A DNA stretch of 64,000 bases from CADEDV01 sp048498035. GTDB lineage: Bacteria > Bacteroidota > Bacteroidia > Chitinophagales > Chitinophagaceae. This document shows positions 34,400 through 42,967 of this stretch, one piece after another; position 1 is the first letter of the stretch; the number at the start of each line of letters is the position of its first letter. The notes under the pieces were generated by a model. The model worked only from the letters and a program-made list of their open reading frames with translations. It was not told where the DNA came from and searched no databases. The stretch is taken from contig JBEHYT010000002.1 of assembly GCA_048498035.1 (NCBI GenBank), positions 248,001 through 312,000 of the forward strand, in the 5' to 3' direction. A program made the translations under genes and the position numbers.

Positions 34400-35728
34400 T
34401 TATTTTTCGTAATTAATAATAACAGATGCTGTGTCTGAATGGCAGCGTTCAATCAGCCAGTTTTCAATTGTTTTCTTTTCCCGTGCCGGGAGAATGCGTG
34501 AAAATCCTGCCACCAGCAACGGCAATGTGTCCGTTTTGCCGGATGCCTGCTCATGTACAATCGTATTGGTAAGACTATACGATTTAAGGCCCGGGAAGAG
34601 TGTATTTAATTCTGCACCCAGTTCCGGCAGTGGCATTTCCAGTTTGTTGGGCGGTGGAGCGGTGGAATCCGCGCCTTTGGGCGGGAAGATATCACCCAGG
34701 ATGCTGGCTTTGATTTGTGCAAGATCAATTTCCCGCTTGGCATTCAGGCCCTGGCGAACAACCAGGCTGCTACTATCGAGACCGTAATGCGACATTCGAC
34801 CACGCAATGAGTCCAGTTTACGTTTGCTCAATTCTTCACCAATCAGTAATAATTCAATGGTAGGGTGATGCCGGTCATATTTATACGCCTGGTTAACTAC
34901 CTGGGTACGTGTAAACCGAAATTCATTTTGAACAAATGATTTGGCATTTTCTTCAAAGATGGTGCGTTGCACAATGCGAACGGCGAGGAAGATACTGGGT
35001 ACAAGCGTTACAATAGCCACTATCCAGATAGAGCGTACCACACCCCGATGCTGGGCACGTGTCGCAAACCGCCGGATCTTCAATTTCAGGTAGCGAACGA
35101 TCAGGAATGTGGCCACGCAAATGAAAAATCCATTGATGAAGAACAGGTAGATCGCGCCCAAAAAATAATACCATTCACGTGTAGCCAGTCCAAAACCTGC
35201 TGTGCAAAGTGGCGGCATCAATGCGGTGGCAATCGCTACACCGGGCAATACATTACTTTTTTCCTGCCGCGTGGCGGCGATAATGCCTGCGAGACCGCCA
35301 AAAAAAGCGATCAGCACATCCCAGATGGAAGGGGTGGTGCGTGCTACAATTTCATTGCGGGCTTCGTGTAGTGGGGACAGAAGGAAATAAATGTAGGAAG
35401 TTGCTATCGCAAAAACCGCGGCGATCAGGAGATTTTTTAATCCTTTTTTCATCAACCCGAAATCCAGGATGCCGATGCCGAGACCAATTCCCATGATCGG
35501 TCCCATTAGCGGGGAAATAAGCATGGCTCCAATTACTACGGCAGTGGAATTGACATTTAATCCAATAGAGGCGATCAGGATCGCAAAGATCAGCGTCCAG
35601 AGATTCGTGCCCCGGAAACTGACATTATTCGTGATTGATTCAATGATCACCGACTCATCAGCCCGGTCTCCATCCAGCCTGAAGCTGGTTCTTAAAAATT
35701 TACGGACAGCCCGTACAATTTCATTCAT
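34400..35728 (-). CDS. DUF389 / TIGR00341 family membrane protein
   Basis: The 442-residue protein has the DUF389 core from about 35 to 240: RGTNLWTLIFAILIASIGLNVNSTAVVIGAMLISPLMGPIMGIGLG, then GIIAATRQEKSNVLPGVAIATALMPPLCTAGFGLA. Six or so membrane segments are followed by a hydrophilic C-terminal domain (about 260-440) that is likely periplasmic or cytoplasmic. The biochemical role of the family is unknown; the repeated SP-G-P motifs suggest a transporter. It lies just upstream of nhaD. Confidence 0.93.
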   Translation of the reverse strand: MNEIVRAVRKFLRTSFRLDGDRADESVIIESITNNVSFRGTNLWTLIFAILIASIGLNVNSTAVVIGAMLISPLMGPIMGIGLGIGILDFGLMKKGLKNLLIAAVFAIATSYIYFLLSPLHEARNEIVARTTPSIWDVLIAFFGGLAGIIAATRQEKSNVLPGVAIATALMPPLCTAGFGLATREWYYFLGAIYLFFINGFFICVATFLIVRYLKLKIRRFATRAQHRGVVRSIWIVAIVTLVPSIFLAVRIVQRTIFEENAKSFVQNEFRFTRTQVVNQAYKYDRHHPTIELLLIGEELSKRKLDSLRGRMSHYGLDSSSLVVRQGLNAKREIDLAQIKASILGDIFPPKGADSTAPPPNKLEMPLPELGAELNTLFPGLKSYSLTNTIVHEQASGKTDTLPLLVAGFSRILPAREKKTIENWLIERCHSDTASVIINYEK

Positions 35729-35865
35729 GGTTTGGTTATTATCATCCGTTCAAATCGCTTTTGGCAAGATACGCCAGTTTGCCGGAATACAATAACGTTA
35801 AAGAAACCGTAATGCAAAATATTTGCCTTACATCCCCGTTCTTAGCTTCCAGCTAAATTAAAACG

Positions 35866-37473
35866 ATGCGATCACCCCTGCTTTCATTTTTTTTATTAAT
35901 AAATACCAGTTGTATGCTCGCGCAGCGCGGAGAAAATCCACCGCCCGGTACGGCAGCGGAGCATCGCTGGTGGAACCTGTTGCATTATACAATTTCTATC
36001 CGGCCGGATTACGACAAACAATTCATCAGCGGAACGAATGAAGTCAGCTTTGCAGCTCTATCCGCCGGGCAATCACTCTATATATCACTACAACAACCGA
36101 TGCATATTTTGCAGGTGCGTTGGCAAAATAAAAATCTGCGCTTTGAGAAGACCAATGACGAGCGCTACCTGGTCTATTTTCCGGAAATAATTCCTGCCGG
36201 AAGCCGGCAAACGATCCAGGTTTCATTTGAAGGAAAACCGGCTGTGGCAAAAGATCCGCCGGTAGACAATGGCTGGATCTGGGCCAAAGACCAGCAGGGC
36301 CGTCCATGGATGAGCGTCTCCTGCGAAGGTTCCGGCGCCAGCATCTGGCTACCCTGCAAAGAAGTGTTGTATGATGAACCAGAGGAAGGCGTACAATTCA
36401 ATATCACCGTACCGGGAAACCAGGTTGCTGTTGCCAATGGCCGCCTTACAGGAAAACAAAAATTGGCCGGAGGATATATTACCTACAGTTGGAAAGTGAT
36501 CAGTCCTATCAACAGTTATAATATCATTCCCTATATCGGGAATTACAAGACCTGGCATCGCAACTTTAAAGGTGTGAAGGGCAACCTGGACTGTGATTTT
36601 TGGGTGTTGGATTATAATCTTGAAAAAGGGAAGCGTCATTTTTTGCAGGTAGATACCATGCTGCGGGCATTTGAATACTGGATGGGGGCGTACCCGTTTT
36701 ATGCGGATAGCTATAAACTGGTGGAAGCGCCGATGCCGGGCATGGAGCACCAAAGCGCCGTGGCGTATGGAAATGGATTTCAGAACGGGTATCGCGGCAA
36801 AGACTTTATTTCAAACAGCGGCTGGGGTTTAAAGTGGGATTTCATGATGGTGCATGAAAGTGGTCATGAATGGTTTGGCAACAGCATAACCGCTTCCAAC
36901 TATGGCGATAGCTGGATACACGAAGGATTTACAAAATATCTTGAAGTTCTTTACACCAGCTATGTATACGGAGTAGAGGCAGGAAATGATTATGCCATCG
37001 GCACCTGGCGGCGAATCAAAAATGATGAACCTATTCTAGGAACCAATACAACCGACAAATATTACAAGGGCGGCGCCATGCTGCACATGATCCGGCAGAT
37101 CATTGGAGATAGTGCTTTTCGGAACGTTTTTTCAGGATTGCAGCGGGAATTTTATCATCAAACAGTAACTACCGGGCAGGTGCTGGAAGCCATTTCGCGC
37201 CTCAGCGGACAACATTTTGAATCCATTTATAAGCAATACCTCGAAACAAAGCAGGTGCCGGTGTTTCATTATAGGATTAGCAATGACGTGCTATATTACC
37301 GTTGGGAAAACTGTGTTGCAGGCTTTGCCATGCCATTGAAGTTTACAATTGATAAAGCAACACAATGGTGGATTCATCCTACAGAACAATGGCAGGAAAT
37401 GCCAATTCATATTAAGCAGCCGGATGAGTTCCGGGTAGACCGGAATTTTTATATAGAAGTAAAAAAAGAATAA
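35866..37473 (+). CDS. Secreted M1 family metallopeptidase (short form)
   Basis: The 535-residue protein has a signal peptide (LLSFFLLINTSCMLAQ). It has a beta N-terminal domain and a catalytic domain with zinc motif HESGHEWFGN (His330, Glu331, His334) and Glu353 in WIHEGFTKYLE. PGMEHQSAVAYG replaces the usual GAMEN exopeptidase motif. It lacks the long C-terminal helical or HEAT domain of full M1 enzymes such as the one at 57774. It should be a zinc aminopeptidase acting outside the inner membrane. It is monocistronic, with the convergent rmuC stop 10 bp away. Confidence 0.92.
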   Translation: MRSPLLSFFLLINTSCMLAQRGENPPPGTAAEHRWWNLLHYTISIRPDYDKQFISGTNEVSFAALSAGQSLYISLQQPMHILQVRWQNKNLRFEKTNDERYLVYFPEIIPAGSRQTIQVSFEGKPAVAKDPPVDNGWIWAKDQQGRPWMSVSCEGSGASIWLPCKEVLYDEPEEGVQFNITVPGNQVAVANGRLTGKQKLAGGYITYSWKVISPINSYNIIPYIGNYKTWHRNFKGVKGNLDCDFWVLDYNLEKGKRHFLQVDTMLRAFEYWMGAYPFYADSYKLVEAPMPGMEHQSAVAYGNGFQNGYRGKDFISNSGWGLKWDFMMVHESGHEWFGNSITASNYGDSWIHEGFTKYLEVLYTSYVYGVEAGNDYAIGTWRRIKNDEPILGTNTTDKYYKGGAMLHMIRQIIGDSAFRNVFSGLQREFYHQTVTTGQVLEAISRLSGQHFESIYKQYLETKQVPVFHYRISNDVLYYRWENCVAGFAMPLKFTIDKATQWWIHPTEQWQEMPIHIKQPDEFRVDRNFYIEVKKE

Positions 37474-37483
37474 CCGGCACCGG

Positions 37484-38824
37484 CTACATTTCCTGATCCG
37501 GTTGTTGCAATGCGCCCGGTAAGGATTTTTTAGGTTTTACGCCAAGCTCCCTTAATTTTTCGGCTTGTCCAATTAGGTTTCCTGATCCGCTTTTCAATTG
37601 TCCAAAGGCGTTGTCGTAACTTTTTCTCGCTTTTTCAAGAGCATTGCCGATATCTTCAAGACTGGAGACAAAATTTACAAACTTGTCGTACAGCGCCGCG
37701 CCACGCTGGGCAATTTCCTGCGCATTGCGGTTCTGGTATTCGCGTTTCCAGAGATCAGACAATAATTTAAGTGCGGCAATCAGGTTGGTTGGACTGATCA
37801 GGAGAATGCGTTTGTGATAGGCGAAATGCCAGAGATCAGGATCCTGTTGCAATGCCAGCAGGTAGGCCGGTTCATTGGGAACAAAAAGCATTACGAAATC
37901 AAGGGTGGGTGCAAAATCCTGGTAGTTTTTCCGGCTCAGGTCTTCAATATGCCGGCGAATGGAACGCAGGTGTTCTGCAATATTTCGTTTTTGTTCATCG
38001 GGATCGGTGGCGGCCACGTAACGGGCATAGGCAGTTAATGAAACCTTGGAATCCACGATCACTTTCCGGTTGTCGGGATAGGCGATGATGACATCGGGCT
38101 GCATCCGGCTGCCGTCTTCATTTTTCAGGTAATTACCATCGGCATCTTTCAGGTATTCCTGGATAAAATATTCACGGTCTTTGTGCAGGCCGGATTTTTC
38201 GAGAATGTTTTCCAGGATCATCTGGCCCCAATCGCCCTGTACTTTGCTATTGCCCTTTAGGGCATTGGTAAGATTATTTGCTTCTTCGCTGATGCGGTTA
38301 TTCAGTTGTACCAGCTTTTCAAGTTCTTTTCCCAATGAAAAGCGCTCATTTGAATCCCGGTTATAAGTTTCTTCCACTTTCTTGCGAAAGGTGTCGATGT
38401 TTTCACTCAGTGGCTTCAGGATGGAACCCAGGCTTTCCTGGTTTACTTTGGTAAACTTTTCGGTTTTTTCATCCAGGATGCGGTTGGCGATATTTTCAAA
38501 TTCGGTGTGAAACTGGCGTTTCAGTTCTTCGAGCTCTGACTTTTGCGTATCCAGTTTTTCCTGCAGGGAACGGTTATCGGCTGAAGCATTGGTGGCATCG
38601 GCAAACCATTTGGCAACATCGCGTGTGCTGTTGGCCAATTCTTCTTCGCGGGCCTGCAATTGTTGGGAAAGAATCCTGTTTTTCTCAGTTTCGGCCGCAA
38701 GGCCTGTATTTGCCTGGTCAAACGCGCTTCTCGACACTGATTTTGCACGTAAAAACAAACTGCCCATCAGCCATCCCAGGGCTATGCCCAGGGCGATACC
38801 GCCAATTAAATATGCCATTTCCAT
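37484..38824 (-). CDS. rmuC: DNA recombination protein RmuC
   Basis: The 446-residue protein has an N-terminal membrane anchor (YLIGGIALGIALGWLMGSLFL), a long coiled coil (about 30-190) and the RmuC domain. The latter contains KVQGDWGQMILENILEKSGLHKDREYFIQ, MQPDVIIAYPDNRKVIVDSKVSLTAY and FVPNEPAYLLALQQDPDLWHFAYHKRILLISPTNLIAAL. The domain belongs to the PD-(D/E)xK nuclease superfamily; the D...DSK pattern is present. RmuC limits inversions at short repeats. Confidence 0.96.
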   Translation of the reverse strand: MEMAYLIGGIALGIALGWLMGSLFLRAKSVSRSAFDQANTGLAAETEKNRILSQQLQAREEELANSTRDVAKWFADATNASADNRSLQEKLDTQKSELEELKRQFHTEFENIANRILDEKTEKFTKVNQESLGSILKPLSENIDTFRKKVEETYNRDSNERFSLGKELEKLVQLNNRISEEANNLTNALKGNSKVQGDWGQMILENILEKSGLHKDREYFIQEYLKDADGNYLKNEDGSRMQPDVIIAYPDNRKVIVDSKVSLTAYARYVAATDPDEQKRNIAEHLRSIRRHIEDLSRKNYQDFAPTLDFVMLFVPNEPAYLLALQQDPDLWHFAYHKRILLISPTNLIAALKLLSDLWKREYQNRNAQEIAQRGAALYDKFVNFVSSLEDIGNALEKARKSYDNAFGQLKSGSGNLIGQAEKLRELGVKPKKSLPGALQQPDQEM

Positions 38825-38892
38825 AATTTCCTGCTTGAGGAAGGAAAAAGTACAAAAAATAAGGGAAAAAGAATTCCTGATGCGGTATTGTG

Positions 38893-38927
38893 TTGCTTTT
38901 AGGATGAAAATGTGAATTGTATATTTG
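38893..38927 (+). promoter_or_regulatory. Bacteroidota-type promoter for the Wlb gene pair
   Basis: TATATTTG at 38920-38927 is a perfect TAnnTTTG -7 box, preceded by TTG at 38893-38895 with a somewhat long 24-bp spacer. It gives a leader of about 33 bases that includes the GGAGG site at 38954. Confidence 0.5.
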
Positions 38928-38966
38928 CAACGCTTCCCTTTTGCGGGGAATCTGGAGGAAATTATA

Positions 38967-39563
38967 ATGACCGCACAACGCTCAAATAATGAATATTACG
39001 CGCATCCCACGTCGGTGATTGATGATGGCGCAGTAATTGGCAAGGGTACCAGCATCTGGCACTTTTCCCATTTGATGCCGGGTTGTGAGTTGGGTGAGCA
39101 CTGCAATATTGGACAAAATGTGGTGATTGCCCCCGGCGTGAAGTTGGGTAACAATGTGCGTGTGCAAAATAACGTGTCTATCTATGAAGGCGTTCTTTGC
39201 GAAGACGATGTATTCCTGGGGCCTTCCATGGTATTTACCAATGTGGTTAATCCCCGCAGCGCCGTTAGCCGTAAGCATGAATACAGGACAACGCTCGTAA
39301 AAAAGGGCGCGACGATCGGCGCAAATGCCACGATCATTTGTGGCCATACGATTGGCAGTTTTGCATTTATTGGCGCCGGCGCCGTTGTAACCAAAGACGT
39401 GCCGGCTTATGCGTTGGTGATGGGTAATCCCGCCCGGCAAACGGGTTGGATGAGTGAATACGGTCACAAACTTATATTCGATAACCACGGCAATGCCACT
39501 TGCCCGGAAAGCGGGGAGCAGTACCATCTTGAGAATGGAACGGTTGTAAAACAAAAGCAATGA
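38967..39563 (+). CDS. N-acetyltransferase of the left-handed beta-helix family (WbpD/WlbB-like)
   Basis: Start ATG 38967 has a good Shine-Dalgarno (TGGAGGAA, ending 8 bases upstream), unusual for this phylum, and it decides against the longer frame from 38925. The 198-residue protein is a hexapeptide-repeat enzyme: IGKGTSIWHFSHLMPGCELGEHCNIGQNV, KLGNNVRVQNNVSIYEGV, VFLGPSMVFTNVVNPRS, ATIGANATIICGHTIGSFAFIGAGAVVTKDVPAY. The wording matches UDP-2-acetamido-3-amino-2,3-dideoxyglucuronate N-acetyltransferase, which makes a surface-polysaccharide sugar precursor. It is 1 bp from the oxidoreductase gene that acts earlier in the same pathway. Confidence 0.9.
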   Translation: MTAQRSNNEYYAHPTSVIDDGAVIGKGTSIWHFSHLMPGCELGEHCNIGQNVVIAPGVKLGNNVRVQNNVSIYEGVLCEDDVFLGPSMVFTNVVNPRSAVSRKHEYRTTLVKKGATIGANATIICGHTIGSFAFIGAGAVVTKDVPAYALVMGNPARQTGWMSEYGHKLIFDNHGNATCPESGEQYHLENGTVVKQKQ

Positions 39564-39564
39564 C

Positions 39565-40593
39565 ATGGGCAAGAAGATAAAATTTGCGGTGGTGGGCTGT
39601 GGACATATCGGGAAACCTCATGCGGAAATGATCAGCCGCAATGAAGATTGCGAGCTGGTAGCGCTGATCGACATAAAGAAAAAGGAGCAGTTGGGAATTG
39701 ATCATTTTGATGCACTGTTTTTTAATAGTTTGGAAGCCTTCCTGGAATCACCGGCGGCTGAGTTGGTGGATGTTGTGAATATTGCTACTCCCAACGGCTA
39801 CCATGCAGAACAGGCAATGCTGTGCCTGGAAGCGAAAAAGCATATCGTGATAGAAAAGCCGATTGCGCTTAGCAAAGCCGATGCGGAAAAGGTGATCTTC
39901 AAGGCGCTCCAGGTACACCGGCAGGTATTTGCCGTGATGCAAAACCGGTATAGTCCGCCCAGTATCTGGCTGAAAAAAATGCTGGAGAGTGGGAAGCTGG
40001 GTAATGTTTTCCTGGTGCAGATCAATTGCTATTGGAACCGGGATGCGCGTTATTACAAGAAGGGAAACTGGCATGGGAAAAAGGACCTGGATGGAGGTAC
40101 GCTTTTTACGCAGTTTAGCCATTTTATTGATCTGATGTATTGGTACTTCGGCGATATTTCAAACATACAGGCCCGGTTCAGGGATTTTAGCCATCAGCAA
40201 CTGACAGATTTTGAAGATACGGGTATTGTGAATTTTGATTTTTTGAATGGAGGGGTAGGTTCATTTAATTACAGCACTGCGGTGTGGGATAAGAACCTGG
40301 AAAGCAGTATTACCATTATTGCTGAACATGGGTCGATAAAAGTAGGCGGGCAATATATGAATGAAGTAGAATATTGTCATGTGAGAGATTATGTAATGCC
40401 AGATCTTTTGCCAACTAATCCGGGGAATAATTACGGGGATTACCGGGGAAGCGCCGCCAACCATCATTTCGTAATTCAGAATGTGGTGGATGTGTTAAAT
40501 GGAAAAGATACCATTGATACCAATGCACTGGAAGGGCTGAAGGTGGTGGATATTATTGAAAATATTTACAAGCACAAGGATGGTGGTGAATAA
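39565..40593 (+). CDS. Gfo/Idh/MocA oxidoreductase, probable UDP-GlcNAcA 3-dehydrogenase (WlbA/WbpB-like)
   Basis: The 342-residue protein has a Rossmann motif FAVVGCGHIGKPHAEMI (residues 6-22), VDVVNIATPNGYHAEQAM, and the EKPIAL motif. The active-site region GKKDLDGGTLFTQFSHFIDLMYWYFGD is the WlbA signature, with Lys/His. WlbA oxidises C3 of UDP-N-acetylglucosaminuronate before transamination and acetylation. Its tight coupling to the acetyltransferase gene supports this specific role over a generic sugar dehydrogenase. The matching aminotransferase, 6-dehydrogenase and epimerase genes are not in this window. Confidence 0.88.
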   Translation: MGKKIKFAVVGCGHIGKPHAEMISRNEDCELVALIDIKKKEQLGIDHFDALFFNSLEAFLESPAAELVDVVNIATPNGYHAEQAMLCLEAKKHIVIEKPIALSKADAEKVIFKALQVHRQVFAVMQNRYSPPSIWLKKMLESGKLGNVFLVQINCYWNRDARYYKKGNWHGKKDLDGGTLFTQFSHFIDLMYWYFGDISNIQARFRDFSHQQLTDFEDTGIVNFDFLNGGVGSFNYSTAVWDKNLESSITIIAEHGSIKVGGQYMNEVEYCHVRDYVMPDLLPTNPGNNYGDYRGSAANHHFVIQNVVDVLNGKDTIDTNALEGLKVVDIIENIYKHKDGGE

Positions 40594-40628
40594 AAGATTT
40601 TTCCGCCGCTGATTTCAAAATTATTTTA

Positions 40629-41020
40629 TAGCAGAATCACTAGTGTCCGGGGAAAAATTATTGCACAACCGAAATTATCATTGCTTTTGAACAAGAGAAT
40701 GAAATACTGAGTGAATGAATTTTTATTGCGGCCTTTGCGAAACCTTGGCGGCCTTTGCGTTACAAAAAGAAGTTCTTCATAAATGCAGTATCGCCAAGAA
40801 CGCCAGGAGCCGCAGAGAACGCGAGGTGGTCAACCGATTTATTCATCACTAATTCCCGGATAGAATTTTACCGTACAGCCGAAATAAAGACTCTCTTTGC
40901 ATAAGAGGGGTTGCTTTTAATCTATGCAAAAAGCAGGTCAAATAAGCTTTGACATTCAGGCTAATAAATAGGAGCCGGATTTAGATTTTTATTTTCTCCG
41001 GACAACAATGATAGTAGAAT
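40629..41020. mobile_element. Non-autonomous mobile element, copy 1 (372 bp, TIRs, 10-bp target duplication)
   Basis: The element proper is 40639-41010. Its left end CACTAGTGTCCGGGGAAAA is inverted at the right end (reading CATTGTTGTCCGGAGAAAA on the other strand). It is flanked by ATAGCAGAAT (40629-40638) and ATAGTAGAAT (41011-41020), a 10-bp target duplication with one change. No transposase frame is present. The right ~141 bp matches the right end of copy 2 at 57527-57665. The middle carries CTTTGCG/CGCCAAG-type inverted repeats, common extragenic repeats in this phylum. A 10-bp duplication fits an IS4-like transposase acting in trans, which is inference. Confidence 0.8.
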
Positions 41021-41079
41021 GCCCTGATCCGGTTTCTTAAGGAGCAGGGTTTATTTTTTTGTTCCTGCCGTTTCCTGGT

Positions 41080-41847
41080 TTACGTGGTTTTCTGGATGAA
41101 TTTGATCCAGTTTCCAAACTGTATAGTGCGGGAAGTAGTGCCGGGCAAAAAATCCTCAAGTGCTTTGTTCAGCCAGTCCTCTGCAGCATCGTAGGTACAG
41201 TGGCCGTTTTCCACGGCCGATATAATATTGCTTTGCGTGGTGAAGTATAGCGATAGTTGCTGCCGGTTAAATTGAACCGGGTTTTTAAAACGTTCTTCGG
41301 TTATCATTGAAAATCCTTTTGGAGCCAGGTTTGCCGTGGTCCAGTCATAGCTATTATTCCGGGGTGGAGACGGAAATTTTTTCAGGTACATGTTCTGGAA
41401 CCAGGCTGTAAACAGCGGTTGATTTTCCATTTCGGCGATAAAATGGTTCTCATACAGGATCAGCCATCCGCCGGGTTTCAGGAGACGATGCGCTTCGCGA
41501 AGAAAGGCGTCGATATTGAACCAGTGTACACCAGAACTTACTGTAATAAGATCAAACAGCTGATCGGCAAAGGGTTGTTGTTCTGCCGGTGCAATTTGAT
41601 AATGAATTTGCTGCGGCAATGGTGCATGCCGTAGCATTTCTTCGGAGATATCAGTACCGTACACGTTGTTGGCAATTTCAAGCAATGCCTGGGTAGAGAG
41701 ACCGGTGCCGCAGGCTACGTCGAGCGCATTTTCCAGTTTTTCCTGAAGGTGAAGAAAAAGGCGTATATGGGCGATGGTATTGGAGTGGAATTGCGGTCGT
41801 CCTTTTGCATACCGTGCCGCTGCGCTGGCGGGGGAGAAGTAGTTCAT
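41080..41847 (-). CDS. Class I SAM-dependent methyltransferase
   Basis: The 255-residue cytoplasmic protein contains ALDVACGTGLSTQALLEIANNVYGTDISEEML (motif I and the acidic end of strand 2), FDLITVSSGVHWFNIDAFLREAHRLLKPGGWLILYE (motifs II-III, including the post-II KPGG turn). The opening YFSPASAAARYAKGRPQFHSN resembles the family of trans-aconitate or UbiE-like methyltransferases that act on small molecules. No specific substrate is visible. It is preceded by two AATTGCGATA direct repeats. Confidence 0.9.
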   Translation of the reverse strand: MNYFSPASAAARYAKGRPQFHSNTIAHIRLFLHLQEKLENALDVACGTGLSTQALLEIANNVYGTDISEEMLRHAPLPQQIHYQIAPAEQQPFADQLFDLITVSSGVHWFNIDAFLREAHRLLKPGGWLILYENHFIAEMENQPLFTAWFQNMYLKKFPSPPRNNSYDWTTANLAPKGFSMITEERFKNPVQFNRQQLSLYFTTQSNIISAVENGHCTYDAAEDWLNKALEDFLPGTTSRTIQFGNWIKFIQKTT

Positions 41848-41928
41848 GAGAGAGGGAGTTGAGCGATAAAGGTAGGAAGCAACCGGTTAAATGAATTACT
41901 ATCGAAAGCTAGACATACTTCATTTTCT

Positions 41929-41959
41929 AATTGCGATAAGAACGTTGGCAATTGCGATA
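41929..41959. repeat. Two AATTGCGATA direct repeats
   Basis: AATTGCGATA occurs at 41929-41938 and again at 41950-41959, spaced by 21 bp, two helical turns. The pair lies about 80 bp upstream of the methyltransferase start at 41847 and may be a regulator site. A hairpin CCGGCTA / TAGCCGG lies at about 42054-42077 near the end of the XRE gene and may terminate it. Confidence 0.45.
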
Positions 41960-42106
41960 TTTTCTTTATTGTCCCTGCAAATAAATCTTCAATAACAGAG
42001 GGTAAATGGCAAGCGCCAAAAAGCAGTTTTGCGAAGGATTTGATTGGAATGGCCGGCTAAATCGAAAAGTAGCCGGGGTAAAAGGTTTTTAAAATCACCT
42101 CTCGGG

Positions 42107-42376
42107 TCATTTTCCTGCCCGAATTTTGCGTTTCTTTAAATTTTCAGCCGTAGGCTTGTCCGGAAAGAAATCCCTCAAAGAGTACTTAAATTCTTTGCCG
42201 AGGTGGTTGATGTGATTCATGTTGTATTTCGCCGGGTGATTGGGACTTTCAACCTGACCAATGTAACCACGAGATAAGTCAAGCATCAAGGCAACGTCGT
42301 GCTGAGAGGGACCTTTCTCAAGTCGCTTCTCACGGACTTTGTTGATAACAAACTGTTCAATTTGGTTTTGTAACAT
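42107..42376 (-). CDS. XRE-family helix-turn-helix regulator of the island
   Basis: The 89-residue protein carries an HTH_3 domain: INKVREKRLEKGPSQHDVALMLDLSRGYIGQVESPNHPAKYNMNHINHLGKEF (about 11-65), followed by a basic tail (KKRKIRAGK). Proteins this small with HTH_3 resemble controller proteins of restriction-modification systems or antitoxins. It is divergent from the seven-gene operon starting at 42968. An AT-rich motif CTATATTTATATA lies 45-57 bp upstream of its start, 12 of 13 bases identical to the operator-like site at the operon promoter. That suggests autoregulation plus control of the operon. Confidence 0.85.
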   Translation of the reverse strand: MLQNQIEQFVINKVREKRLEKGPSQHDVALMLDLSRGYIGQVESPNHPAKYNMNHINHLGKEFKYSLRDFFPDKPTAENLKKRKIRAGK

Positions 42377-42420
42377 GCAGCCATCAAGGCGAAGGAAAAG
42401 AAATCCTTCTCCGTTGTTGC

Positions 42421-42433
42421 CTATATTTATATA
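42421..42433. promoter_or_regulatory. Candidate operator upstream of the XRE gene
   Basis: CTATATTTATATA matches CTATATTTGTATA at 42943-42955 in 12 of 13 bases. It includes a short palindrome TATAT-TT-ATATA. The region is A+T rich, so chance similarity is possible. Confidence 0.4.
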
Positions 42434-42497
42434 CGCAAATTATTTGGATATTAGCTCAGTCAAAGGGAGTAATTCAGGGTATCAAATAAAACCTATT

Positions 42498-42878
42498 ATG
42501 AAAAATTTACTAAGCCAAATCAGCTTTTGCCTTTTGTTGTCTTTGCTTTGGCAATGCGGTAAGCCATTGCCTGAAGATTTCAAGATTGTAAGAAACCAAT
42601 CTGGCGACAAATATGCCATTCAAAGTGGATGGTCCGGAGAAGGAGTTGATGAATACAACGAAAAGCAGGCTCGATACAAATACTAGTATTATTATTTGGG
42701 AGAAACTTCAAATGGATGGGTAGTTGAAGTAGCATTAGGAATGCAAAGGCAATTCAATGATAGCTTTAGTGCTAAAAACTTTTTTGCCTTTTACCAAAGG
42801 CAACAGGGAGTATTGGAAAGGCGAGTCAATGAAAGGGAGATTGAAGATTCTCTTAAAAGACTGAAACACAGCTATTAG
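42498..42878 (+). pseudogene. Small lipoprotein gene broken by an in-frame amber codon
   Basis: ATG 42498 opens a lipoprotein-like signal (SQISFCLLLSLLWQCGK) and a frame that reads to TAG at 42684-42686, then continues without a shift to TAA-type stop at 42878. The two halves read as one 126-residue protein: DKYAIQSGWSGEGVDEYNEKQARYKY, stop, YYYLGETSNGWVVEVALGMQRQ. The second half has no own start. So the gene is interrupted by a single nonsense codon, or the amber is read through. The function of the intact protein is unknown. It lies between the XRE gene and the operon promoter. Confidence 0.7.
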
Positions 42879-42923
42879 TACCCTACATAAGAGTAAATAA
42901 TTACAAATATATGTTTGACTTTT

Positions 42924-42962
42924 TTTGACAACTAAAAATACACTATATTTGTATAAATATAG
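42924..42962 (+). promoter_or_regulatory. Promoter with overlapping palindromic operator for the seven-gene operon
   Basis: TATATTTG at 42944-42951 is a perfect TAnnTTTG -7 box with TTTG at 42924-42927 as -33. The inverted repeat CTATATTT-GTAT-AAATATAG (42943-42962) overlaps the -7 box and would block RNA polymerase when bound. The first ATG is at 42968, so the leader is only about 10 bases. The XRE protein at 42107 is the obvious candidate ligand. Confidence 0.65.
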
Positions 42963-42967
42963 TAAAA

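Noticed and set aside
40594..41079. CRISPR-like spacing of the CTTTGCG/CGCCAAG repeats
   Set aside because: Repeats are few, irregular and inverted, with no spacers and no cas genes; they belong to the mobile-element core.
41848..42106. Copy of the tRNA-Glu 3' end as an att site
   Set aside because: I searched by eye for the tRNA 3' text and found none here; an exact att duplicate is not supported.
42339..42497. Long N-terminal extension of the broken lipoprotein frame
   Set aside because: The signal peptide begins at ATG 42498; the extension overlaps the divergent XRE start region.
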